Shown here: piece by piece, positions 31,311 through 39,346 of the stretch
How the letters are laid out: each line of letters begins with the position of its first letter
How positions within the stretch are numbered: position 1 is the first letter of the stretch
NCBI RefSeq assembly: GCF_027531815.1
Contig: NZ_JAPZSK010000002.1
Coordinates: 1 to 64,000, forward strand
Direction: 5' to 3'
Source: Gemmatimonas sp.
Lineage (GTDB): Bacteria; Gemmatimonadota; Gemmatimonadetes; Gemmatimonadales; Gemmatimonadaceae
DNA: 64,000 nucleotides
Made by a program: the position numbers and the translations under genes
The notes under the pieces: generated by a model
Told to the model about the DNA's origin: nothing
The model's input: only the letters and a program-made list of their open reading frames with translations
Database searches by the model: none

Positions 31311-32545
31311 GCGCTCGCGGGGGCCGTTCAGCGCCGGGCGCGTGGGCAGCGTTTCTGGCCGTGCTGGGCCCAGGGCTGCTGGCTGGACTGTCGGACGACG
31401 ACCCGGCCGGCATCACCACCTACTCCATACTCGGCACCGAGTACGGATATCGCCTCCTGTGGATCATCCCGGCGTCCACGGTGTTGCTCATCCAGTTCCA
31501 CCTCATCGCGGTCCGCCTGGGGGCCGTGAGCGGCAAGGGCTTCGTGGCGCTCGTGCGAAGCCGCTGGGGGCGCGGGTGGGGTTACGCGGCCGTACTCGGC
31601 CTGCTGTTCGCCAACTTCGGCACCATTTGCGCGGAGTACGCCGGCATCGCCGCCGCCGGCGCCATGGTGGGGGTTCCCGCCTGGCTCAGCGCACCGATTG
31701 CCGGGACGCTCATTGCCCTCATGGTGGTGGTAGGATCATTCCATCGCATCGAACGCGTGTTGCTGCTGGTGTCTTCCACCCTCGTGCTGTACATCGTGGA
31801 CGGCGTGCTGGCTGCCCCGGACTGGCGGGCCGCGGCAAGTGGCGCGGTGACCCCGCGTCTGCCCCTCGAACCGGCCGGCTGGGTGGCGCTCGCAGCCGCG
31901 CTTGGCACTACCCTCGCCCCGTGGGGATTGGCATTCATTCAGTCGTACGCGGTGGACAAGAAGATCACGGTGGCCACCTTGCGCTGGGCGCGTGTGGACG
32001 TCGTGATCGGCTCGGTACTCACCGGCGTGGTGGGGCTCGCCATTGCCGTGGCGTGTGCAGCCACGCTGTACCCGGTGCGGGCGCACGTGGAGACCGCTGC
32101 CGATGCGGCCATGGCCCTGCGGCCACTGGCCGGCTCGTTCGCCACGACCCTGTTCGGCGCGGCGCTGCTGGGCGCCTCGCTGCTCGCGGCGGCCATCGTA
32201 CCCATTTCCACGGCGTACTCCATCGCCGAAGCGACGGGAGAACCGGCGTCACTGGGGCTGGATTCGCGGCACTTCCACTGGTTCTACGCGGCGTTCGTTG
32301 GGCTTACCGTAGCGGCGGTGAGTGTCGTGGCACTTCCCCGCCTGCCGCTCATTCCCCTCATCTACTCCAGTCAGGTGGTGAATGCCGTGCTGCTGCCACT
32401 GCAACTGCTGGCGCTCAACCTGCTCGACGCGGACGTGGCCGTGGTGGGCGACGCGCGACCCGCGCGATGGGTGCGCATGCTGAGCTGGATGAGCCTCGGA
32501 CTGGTGCTCGCGTGTCTCGCCGGCATGGTGTGGGCCTGGCGCTGA
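31208..32545 (+). CDS. Divergent Nramp-family metal transporter
   Basis: An eleven-helix-type transporter. Conserved homology starts at FLAVLGPGLLAGLSDDDPAG; the TM1 motif is DPAG rather than the DPGN whose Asn binds Mn/Fe, and the TM6 region reads LAPWGLAFIQSYAVDKK without the Ala-x-x-Met metal ligand. Lack of both ligands resembles branches reported for Mg2+ or other ions. No ATG, GTG or TTG exists in frame between GTG 31208, inside the kinase gene, and GTG 31361, which would remove part of TM1; the true start is unsettled, and an in-frame ATG lies at 31163. Confidence 0.85.
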   Translation: MARQVSACTPQRRAPIDFLRHVTQPTSVRTGERLGARGGRSAPGAWAAFLAVLGPGLLAGLSDDDPAGITTYSILGTEYGYRLLWIIPASTVLLIQFHLIAVRLGAVSGKGFVALVRSRWGRGWGYAAVLGLLFANFGTICAEYAGIAAAGAMVGVPAWLSAPIAGTLIALMVVVGSFHRIERVLLLVSSTLVLYIVDGVLAAPDWRAAASGAVTPRLPLEPAGWVALAAALGTTLAPWGLAFIQSYAVDKKITVATLRWARVDVVIGSVLTGVVGLAIAVACAATLYPVRAHVETAADAAMALRPLAGSFATTLFGAALLGASLLAAAIVPISTAYSIAEATGEPASLGLDSRHFHWFYAAFVGLTVAAVSVVALPRLPLIPLIYSSQVVNAVLLPLQLLALNLLDADVAVVGDARPARWVRMLSWMSLGLVLACLAGMVWAWR

Positions 32546-32577
32546 ACTCAGCCGCGGCGCGACGACCGCGTCGTCCC

Positions 32578-33774
32578 TCAGCTGGCCGCGAGCTGCACGA
32601 CCAGCCGTATCAGGCGATCAAGACCTCGCACGGCGTGCGTGTCGTCGTACCACTCGTCGCGTGTGTGTGCCCCGCCGCCGGCACCGCCGGCTCCCAGGGC
32701 GATGGCGGGAATGCCGCGCGAGAGCGCGATGTTGGCGTCGGAGCTGGCGACCGCTGAACGGGGGCAGCGCCCCACCGCTTCGGTGGCCCGTACGGCCGCC
32801 TGCACCAGCGGATGCGACGCATCGAGGACGCCGGCCGGCCGGTCGCCCAGCACGGTGAACTCGGCGCGCAGTGACGGCGGCGTGAGTCGTGCTACCAGAC
32901 GACGCAGTTCCTGCCGCACCCACTCGAGGCGCACCGCCGACGTGCCGCGCACGTCGATTTCCACCCACGCCTGCTGCGGAACGGCGGTGAGCGACTCGCC
33001 TCCCTGCATGCGAGTCACGTGCACGACGACATCACGTCGGTGGGCATCCCCGAGGCGCGCGGCGGCCGCAATGAATTCGCCGAGGGCGTGGATGGGATTG
33101 GCCGCGTGGGCGTGTACCCAACTGTGCCCACCCGCTCCGCGCAGCGTGACGCGCAGGCGATGCGAGCCGACCGCGTGGTGCACGATGGACTCGTCCCCAG
33201 GGCCATCCACGGCAATCACGGCATGCGGTGACACTCCCTGCCGCGCGGCCTCGTTGAACCAGGCGCGCGCGCCGCGCAGGTTGCCGTCTCCCTCCTCGCC
33301 CACGGTGGCCACCAGGTGGACCGGGCGCATCAGGCGTGCCGCAAACTGCGGGGCACGCAGCAGCCGCGCCAGCGTGAGCAGTGCGGCCAGCCCGCGTCCG
33401 TTGTCGCCAATGCCGGGGGCTCGGACAACGGGGCCGTCGCGGTGCACCGGCACCATGCCAACTGGTGCTCCGGCTTCGTAAACGGCATCGAGATGCGCCA
33501 TGCATACCAGCGGCGGCACCGTCCCCTTGCCGTGCACATCGCAGACATTCCCGACCGCATCGAGGCGCACGGTCGAGGAGCCTGCCTGCCGCAGCGCCAG
33601 TTGCACGAGACGCGCCCGGGCACTTTCGTTGCCGGTGGGAGCGGCAGTCTGCGTCAACAGGATCTGCTGGTCGAGTGTCCAGCTCCGGTGCGCCACCGCA
33701 GCGTCGGTGAGCGCTGAGCCCCACGCATCACCGGCAGCCGATATCCCATCGGCGCCTCGAGGTCTCCGTGCCAT
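32578..33774 (-). CDS. M20-family metallopeptidase
   Basis: A 398-aa dipeptidase/tripeptidase-like enzyme from ATG 33774 (an in-frame start at 33819 is possible). Metal-ligand and catalytic motifs: VCMAHLDAVYE (His and Asp), GIGDNGRGLAAL (bridging Asp), VATVGEEGDGNLRGA (catalytic and metal Glu) and the C-terminal AHTRDEWYD. The dimerisation domain insert contains GAGGHSWVHAHAANPIHALG. It hydrolyses small peptides or amide bonds in the cytosol. Its start overlaps that of the divergent MFS gene by 7 bp. Confidence 0.88.
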   Translation of the reverse strand: MARRPRGADGISAAGDAWGSALTDAAVAHRSWTLDQQILLTQTAAPTGNESARARLVQLALRQAGSSTVRLDAVGNVCDVHGKGTVPPLVCMAHLDAVYEAGAPVGMVPVHRDGPVVRAPGIGDNGRGLAALLTLARLLRAPQFAARLMRPVHLVATVGEEGDGNLRGARAWFNEAARQGVSPHAVIAVDGPGDESIVHHAVGSHRLRVTLRGAGGHSWVHAHAANPIHALGEFIAAAARLGDAHRRDVVVHVTRMQGGESLTAVPQQAWVEIDVRGTSAVRLEWVRQELRRLVARLTPPSLRAEFTVLGDRPAGVLDASHPLVQAAVRATEAVGRCPRSAVASSDANIALSRGIPAIALGAGGAGGGAHTRDEWYDDTHAVRGLDRLIRLVVQLAAS

Positions 33775-34994
33775 CAGCTGTCCATCACCACGATCCTGCG
33801 GATGCCGCGTGGCGACCACGCGGCAACGTGCTTGCGCTGGCCGTCGTGAGCTTCCTCACCGACGCCTCGAGCGAAATCATCGCCCCGCTCCTGCCGCTCT
33901 TTCTGGTGGGCACGCTGGGCTCGTCGGTGCGCATGGTGGGCGTGATCGAGGGCGCCGCGGAGGCGGTGGCGGCGCTGCTCAAGGTGGCCAGCGGATGGTG
34001 GTCGGACAGGGTCGCCCGGCGCAAGCCGCTCATTGTGGCCGGGTATGCGCTCGCCTCACTGGCGCGGCCGCTGGTGGCGGTCGCCCAGACGGGAGGGCAG
34101 GTGCTGGCCATTCGGCTCACCGACCGGGTGGGGAAGGGTATACGCGGTGCGCCGCGCGATGCGCTGCTGGCCGCATCGGTACCTGCAATCCAACGGGGGC
34201 GCGCCTTCGGTTTCCATCGTGCCGCGGACCATGCCGGCGCCGTGGTGGGCCCGCTGGTGGCCCTGACCTGTCTCCAATGGGCGGGGATGCCCGTACGTGA
34301 CGTGTTCTGGGTGGCCGCCGTGCCGGGCGCACTGGCCGTGATGGTAGCCGCGATCTGGGTCCGCGAACGCCCCGTCGCGCCCCAGCCCCGCCCTGTGGCG
34401 CCGCGCTCCGCGGCCGCACCGCTGCCGCGCGACTTCTGGCGCGGCATTGCCCCCATCGTGCTCTTCACCCTGGGCAACTCCACCGACGCGTTCCTCCTGC
34501 TGCGCGCCTCGCAGCTCGGGGTATCCACCGCCCTCATCCCGCTGCTGTGGGTCGTGCTGCATCTGGTGAAGAGCGCCGCCTCCACCCCTGGCGGGGCACT
34601 CTCCGATCGAATCGGCAGACGACCGCTGCTCGTTGCCGGGTGGATGCTCTATGCCGCGGTCTATGCCGGCTTTGCACTCGCCACTGCCGAGTGGCACGCG
34701 TGGGCGCTCTTTGCCACGTACGGCGTGGTGTTCGGACTCACCGAGGGCACCGAGAAGGCGCTGGTCGCCGACCTCGTACCGGCGGCGCAGCGGGGCACCG
34801 CGTTCGGCTGGTATCACGGCGTGGTGGGGGTGGCGGCGTTGCCGGCCAGCGTGCTCTTCGGCGCGGTGTGGGATGGCTGGTCGGCCAGCACCGCCTTCGG
34901 CATGGGCGCCACCGTGGCGCTGGCGGCCGCGGCGTGGATGGCCGCGACCGGCGGTACCACGCCTCAGCAGCAGCGAGAGCCGGTGGCCTTGTAG
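33768..34994 (+). CDS. MFS transporter
   Basis: A 408-aa major facilitator protein with 12 predicted helices. VLALAVVSFLTDASSEIIAP is TM1, and the MFS loop motif appears as SGWWSDRVARRKPLIVAGY after TM2 and again as ALSDRIGRRPLLVAGWM in the second half. Proteins of this subgroup (with FLTDxSSEII) are multidrug or metabolite exporters, with substrate unknown. The start is GTG 33768; GTG 33828 is an alternative. The 3' end overlaps the convergent YbdD-like gene by 31 bp. Confidence 0.88.
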   Translation: MPSAVHHHDPADAAWRPRGNVLALAVVSFLTDASSEIIAPLLPLFLVGTLGSSVRMVGVIEGAAEAVAALLKVASGWWSDRVARRKPLIVAGYALASLARPLVAVAQTGGQVLAIRLTDRVGKGIRGAPRDALLAASVPAIQRGRAFGFHRAADHAGAVVGPLVALTCLQWAGMPVRDVFWVAAVPGALAVMVAAIWVRERPVAPQPRPVAPRSAAAPLPRDFWRGIAPIVLFTLGNSTDAFLLLRASQLGVSTALIPLLWVVLHLVKSAASTPGGALSDRIGRRPLLVAGWMLYAAVYAGFALATAEWHAWALFATYGVVFGLTEGTEKALVADLVPAAQRGTAFGWYHGVVGVAALPASVLFGAVWDGWSASTAFGMGATVALAAAAWMAATGGTTPQQQREPVAL

Positions 34995-35230
34995 CGCGCC
35001 GTGAGGCGCTCGCGCTCGAACGTGGCACGGTCGAGCGGCGTGCACCCCGGATAGCGGTGCCGCATGTGCACGAGGTAGGTGTCGTAGTCGGGCACGCCGA
35101 TCATGCGCCGCACCACCGCCGCGGCCCGCCGCCAGGCGGCGAGCCAACGACGGAACGGCGATGCCGACGGCGATGCACTTGGCGATGGCGCCGTGCCGAC
35201 GGGGGCGGCGGGCATCAGCGCCGACTCCAC
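34964..35230 (-). CDS. YbdD/YjiX-family protein (DUF466)
   Basis: An 88-aa protein. The family signature MIGVPDYDTYLVHMRHRYPG and the C-terminal ERERLTARYKATGSRCC ending in paired cysteines are unmistakable. YbdD/YjiX proteins are always small partners of CstA/BtsT-type transporters and modulate pyruvate or peptide uptake. The gene lies 10 nt after cstA on the same strand, as expected. The Ser/Pro-rich N-terminus (PSPSASPSASP) is longer than usual. ATG 35215 is an alternative start. Confidence 0.88.
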   Translation of the reverse strand: MESALMPAAPVGTAPSPSASPSASPFRRWLAAWRRAAAVVRRMIGVPDYDTYLVHMRHRYPGCTPLDRATFERERLTARYKATGSRCC

Positions 35231-35240
35231 GTCGTGTGCA

Positions 35241-37313
35241 TCACGCGCCCGTGAGCTGGGTGCGCACGAACGGCGTCTCGCTCGACACCATGGCCTTGCG
35301 GCCGCTCGTCACGGCCAGCCACTCCTTGATGGACGCACCCAGAATGACGATCACCGACACCAGGAAGAAGGCGGCGACACCCGCGTCGAGCTGATCGTTG
35401 AAGATCATGCGTTGCGCCGCTTCCACGGTCTTGATGTTGGCCGGCAACGTGCCCGAGGCGATCTGCTGCTTGAGCAGCGCGGCGTGCGAGAGGAAGCCCA
35501 GCTTGGGATCGCTGGAGAAGATCTTGGTGAGCCCCGCCGTCATCGTCACGATCACCAGCCACACCATGGGCAGCAGCGTCACGAACGCGTAGCGCGCCTT
35601 CCCCATCTTGATGATGACCGTGGTGCCCACGCACAGCGCCACCGTGGCCAGCAGCTGGTTGGAAATGCCGAAGAGCGGCCAGAGCGAGTTGATGCCACCG
35701 AGGGGGTCGGTCACGCCCTGATACAGGAAGTAGCCCCACATGCACACGAAGAGCGCGCTGGCGAAGATGCCGGCGGGATACGACGAGACCTTGCCGAGCG
35801 GCTTCCAGATGTTGCCCAGCATGTCCTGCAGCATGAACCGACCCACGCGCGTGCCGGCGTCGAGCGTGGTAAGGATGAACAGCGCCTCGAACATGATGGC
35901 GAAGTGGTACCAGAGCGCCATCGTGGCTTCACCGCCCAGCGCCTGCGAGAACAGGTGGGCCATGCCCACCGCCAACGACGGCGCCCCACCCGTACGCGAC
36001 AGCAGCGAGTTCTCGCCGACGGCCTTCGCCAGGGCATCGAGCTCCGCGGCCGTGATGGGCTTGAACAGGGCCCAGTTGTTGATCGTATCGGCCGCGGCCA
36101 TGGCGGTGGTGCCGATCACCCCCGCTGGCGAGTTGATCGCGAAGTAGATACCCGGAGTGAGCACGCAGGCGGCAATGAGCGCCATCGTGGCCACGAGCGA
36201 CTCCGTGAGCATGGAGCCGTATCCAATGAGGCGGGCGTCCGACTCGCGCTTGAGAATCTTGGGGGTGGTGCCGCTGGAGATGAGGGCATGGAACCCCGAG
36301 ATCGCACCGCAGGCAATGGTGACGAACACGAACGGGAAGAGCTTGCCGGAAAACACCGGGCCGGTGCCGTCCACGAACTTGGTGACCGCCGGCATCTCGA
36401 GCGGCGGCAACACCCACAGAATGCCGATCGCCAGGGCCACCACCACGCCCACCTTCACGAACGCGGAGAGATAGTCGCGCGGCGCCAGCAGCAGCCACAC
36501 CGGCAACACCGAGGCCGCGAAGCCATAGATCATGATGGCGATCGACAGCGTCGTGCCGTCGAGCGTGAAGACGGGCGCCCACACCGCCGACTCCGATACC
36601 CACTTGCCGGCCCACAGTGACACGCCGAGCAGCACGAGGCCGATGGCCGTGGTCTCGAGCACCGCGCCCGGGCGCACGTAGCGCATGTACAGCCCCATGA
36701 GCAGCGCGATGGGAATGGTGAGGCCAATCGTGACGGTGCCCCAGGGGCTGTCGCGCAGCGCATTCACCACCACCAGCGCCAGTACCGAAATGAGGATGAT
36801 CATGATGCCCAGCACGGCGATGAGCGCCGTGGTACCGGCCACCGTGCCGATCTCCTCCTTCGCCATCTGTCCCAGCGACTTGCCGTCGCGCCGTACCGAG
36901 GCCGCCAGGATCACGAAGTCCTGCACGGCCCCTCCCAGCACCACACCCACCAGAATCCAGATCGCCCCCGGAAGGAAGCCGAACTGGGCGGCCAGGGTGG
37001 GCCCCACCAGCGGGCCGGGGCCGGCAATGGCGGCGAAGTGGTGCCCGAACACCACCCACTTGTTGGTGGGCACGTAGTCGCGCCCGTCCTCGAGCCGCTC
37101 GGCGGGGGTGGCCCGCTCAGGGTCGAGGTTGAAGATGTCGTGCGCAATGATGCGGCTGTAGAACCGGTACCCGATGAGGTACGTGCACACGGCAGCGGTC
37201 AGCAGCCACGCCGCGCTGACCTGCTCGCCACGGTTCACGGCCACGAAGGCCAGGGAACCCGCGCCGAGGGCGGCCAGGGCCAGCCAGGGGAGGACTTTCA
37301 GCAGTCGAGTCAC
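35241..37313 (-). CDS. cstA: CstA-family carbon starvation transporter
   Basis: A 690-aa polytopic membrane protein from GTG 37313; the frame continues upstream but that part lacks family character. Signature blocks include FYSRIIAHDIFNLDP, YVPTNKWVVFGHHFAAIAGP, GPLVGPTLAAQFGFLPGAIW, ISGFHALISSGTTPK and YGSMLTESLVATMALIA. CstA/BtsT members import pyruvate or peptides during starvation. Together with the downstream ybdD it forms the standard two-gene unit. A 148-bp divergent region separates it from the isocitrate dehydrogenase gene. Confidence 0.94.
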   Translation of the reverse strand: MTRLLKVLPWLALAALGAGSLAFVAVNRGEQVSAAWLLTAAVCTYLIGYRFYSRIIAHDIFNLDPERATPAERLEDGRDYVPTNKWVVFGHHFAAIAGPGPLVGPTLAAQFGFLPGAIWILVGVVLGGAVQDFVILAASVRRDGKSLGQMAKEEIGTVAGTTALIAVLGIMIILISVLALVVVNALRDSPWGTVTIGLTIPIALLMGLYMRYVRPGAVLETTAIGLVLLGVSLWAGKWVSESAVWAPVFTLDGTTLSIAIMIYGFAASVLPVWLLLAPRDYLSAFVKVGVVVALAIGILWVLPPLEMPAVTKFVDGTGPVFSGKLFPFVFVTIACGAISGFHALISSGTTPKILKRESDARLIGYGSMLTESLVATMALIAACVLTPGIYFAINSPAGVIGTTAMAAADTINNWALFKPITAAELDALAKAVGENSLLSRTGGAPSLAVGMAHLFSQALGGEATMALWYHFAIMFEALFILTTLDAGTRVGRFMLQDMLGNIWKPLGKVSSYPAGIFASALFVCMWGYFLYQGVTDPLGGINSLWPLFGISNQLLATVALCVGTTVIIKMGKARYAFVTLLPMVWLVIVTMTAGLTKIFSSDPKLGFLSHAALLKQQIASGTLPANIKTVEAAQRMIFNDQLDAGVAAFFLVSVIVILGASIKEWLAVTSGRKAMVSSETPFVRTQLTGA

Positions 37314-37461
37314 GCGGAGGGGGGAAAGGTGGGAACCGACGTGCCCATATGCAGCGTGGGGCGGCGGCTTGTCAATGAACGCGCATCCTCGGGGGGGCGT
37401 TGTCCGGCGGTCGGACCCACTGTTCCTATCTCCCCGTCCCCCGGAGTGGCTATGCTTCGGG

Positions 37462-38475
37462 ATGCCCACACCTGTCACCCTCATCCCCGGCGACGGCATC
37501 GGCCCCTCCATTGCCGACGCCACCGTCCGCATCCTCGGCGCCGCCGGATGCGACATCGCCTGGGACCGGCAGGTGGCCGGCATGGCGGGGGTGGCCCGCT
37601 GGAACGACCCCATTCCCGACGCCACGCTCGATTCCATCAAGCAGACCCGGGTGGCGCTCAAGGGGCCGCTCGAAACGCCGGTCGGCGAGGGGTTCCGCTC
37701 CATCAACGTGGCGCTGCGCAAGACGTTCGACCTCTACGCCAACGTGCGTCCGGCGCGCACCATCGTGCCCGGCCGCTTCGAGAACATCGACATCACGCTG
37801 GTGCGCGAGAACACCGAGGGGCTGTACATCGGCGTCGAGCACTATGTGCGCATTGGCGACGACCCGCGGGCGGCGGCCGAGTCGGTGGCCATCATTACCC
37901 GGCAGGGGAGCGAGCGCATCGTGCGCTATGCCTTCGAGTACGCCCTCGCCAACGACCGTCGCAAGGTCACGCTGGTGCACAAGGCCAACATCCTCAAGTA
38001 CTCGCAGGGGCTCTTCCTCGACGTGGGGCGCATGGTGGCCCGTGAGTACGAAGGACGGGTGCAGTTCGAGGAGCGCATCATCGATGCCATGGCCATGCAC
38101 CTCGTGATGCGCCCGGAGCAGTTCGACGTGGTGGTCACGACGAACCTCTTCGGGGATATCCTCTCCGACGAAATCTCGGGGCTCGTGGGAGGACTCGGGC
38201 TGGCACCCGGCGCCAACATCGGGCGCAACACGGCCATCTTCGAGGCGGTGCACGGCACGGCCCCCGATATTGCCGGCAGGAACATCGCCAACCCGGGCGC
38301 GCTCGTTCTGGCAGCCTGCATGATGCTCGATCACATCGGCGACAGCGGCAACGCCACGCGCATCCGCGACGCCTTCGAGCGCACCATCCGGGAGGGGCGT
38401 GTGCTCACGCGCGATCTGGGCGGCACCGCGGGCACGGACGCGTTCACCGATGCCGTGATTGCGAAGCTTGGCTGA
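37462..38475 (+). CDS. NAD-dependent isocitrate/homoisocitrate-type dehydrogenase
   Basis: A 337-aa beta-decarboxylating dehydrogenase. VTLIPGDGIGPSIADATVRI opens the fold; the substrate region LVRENTEGLYIGVEHYV has Asn-Thr-Glu rather than the Thr-Gly-Gly of isopropylmalate dehydrogenases, pointing to isocitrate (or homoisocitrate). FDVVVTTNLFGDILSDEISG and the cofactor motif AVHGTAPDIAGRNIANPGA fit an NAD-preferring enzyme. It converts isocitrate to 2-oxoglutarate in the TCA cycle. ATG 37462 is chosen because conserved sequence begins three residues later. Confidence 0.9.
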   Translation: MPTPVTLIPGDGIGPSIADATVRILGAAGCDIAWDRQVAGMAGVARWNDPIPDATLDSIKQTRVALKGPLETPVGEGFRSINVALRKTFDLYANVRPARTIVPGRFENIDITLVRENTEGLYIGVEHYVRIGDDPRAAAESVAIITRQGSERIVRYAFEYALANDRRKVTLVHKANILKYSQGLFLDVGRMVAREYEGRVQFEERIIDAMAMHLVMRPEQFDVVVTTNLFGDILSDEISGLVGGLGLAPGANIGRNTAIFEAVHGTAPDIAGRNIANPGALVLAACMMLDHIGDSGNATRIRDAFERTIREGRVLTRDLGGTAGTDAFTDAVIAKLG

Positions 38476-39346
38476 GCCCGCGCCCTCCGCGCCGGCGGCC
38501 GTGCGGGTGCTGCACCTGTCGGACATCCACTGCGGACGCCCGTTTGTTTCGGCCCACGTCGACGCTGCATTGGCGCTCGCCCGCGCGCAGCGCTGGAACG
38601 CCATCGTGCTGTCGGGGGACTTCTCGCAGCGCGCCCGGGTGCACGAGTTCGAGCAGGCGCGCGAGATCGTGGCGCAGTTTCGCGCCGTGGCGCCGGTCAT
38701 CACGGTGCCCGGCAATCACGATACGGCCTGGTGGCACGCGCCCTTCGGCTTCGGCGAGTATGCGCGGCTGCACGAGCGCTATCGCCAGTACATCTGCCAG
38801 GACACCCAGCCCACCATCCATGCGCCGGGGGTGACCATGGTGGGGCTCAACTCGGCGTGGGGCACCCACCCCGAGTCGCTCACCTGGTATCCGCGTGACT
38901 GGCGCGTGAAGGGTGGGCTCACCGAGGCCCAGCTGCAGCAGGCGCACGAGCGGCTGGCTGCGGCCCCCGCGGGCGCCCTGCGCGTGTTGGTGGTGCATCA
39001 CAACGTGGTGCGAGGCCGTCTTTCCAACCGGTGGGGGCTCAAGCAGCCGCAGCGGGTGCTGCAGGCGCTTGCCGCTATGCCCGTGGACGTCGTGTGTACC
39101 GGACACGATCACGAGGAGCGCGTGGAGCTGGTGGGTGGCCGCGTGCTGGTAAGTGCGGCGAACACGCTGAGCAGTCGCATGCGCGGCAGGCGCCCCAGTG
39201 CACTCAACGTGATCGAGGCTGACACGGGGCGAGTGATGGTGCAGGCGTGGACGTTCGACGGTGGTGCGTTCGTGCCGGGCCCCATGCAGCTCGTGGCAGA
39301 CCGCACCGACAGTTCACCACGCTACCGCTCCCCCGCGCCCACCTGA
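38468..39346 (+). CDS. Calcineurin-like metallophosphoesterase
   Basis: A 292-aa enzyme. The start is taken as TTG 38468 (TTG 38459 is also possible), overlapping the dehydrogenase stop by 8 bp. Dimetal motifs in order: LHLSDIHCG, LSGDFSQRA, VPGNHDTAW, LVVHHN and CTGHDHEERV. The architecture is that of cytosolic class III phosphoesterases (CpdA/Icc-like or DNA-repair-like); the natural substrate, for example a cyclic nucleotide or phospholipid, is not defined. The 3' end overlaps the convergent kinase gene by 25 bp. Confidence 0.88.
   Translation: MAEPAPSAPAAVRVLHLSDIHCGRPFVSAHVDAALALARAQRWNAIVLSGDFSQRARVHEFEQAREIVAQFRAVAPVITVPGNHDTAWWHAPFGFGEYARLHERYRQYICQDTQPTIHAPGVTMVGLNSAWGTHPESLTWYPRDWRVKGGLTEAQLQQAHERLAAAPAGALRVLVVHHNVVRGRLSNRWGLKQPQRVLQALAAMPVDVVCTGHDHEERVELVGGRVLVSAANTLSSRMRGRRPSALNVIEADTGRVMVQAWTFDGGAFVPGPMQLVADRTDSSPRYRSPAPT

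Noticed and set aside
37314-37721. N-terminal extension of CstA up to 37721
   Set aside because: It runs antisense through the start of the isocitrate dehydrogenase gene, lacks membrane helices, and CstA homology begins right at GTG 37313.
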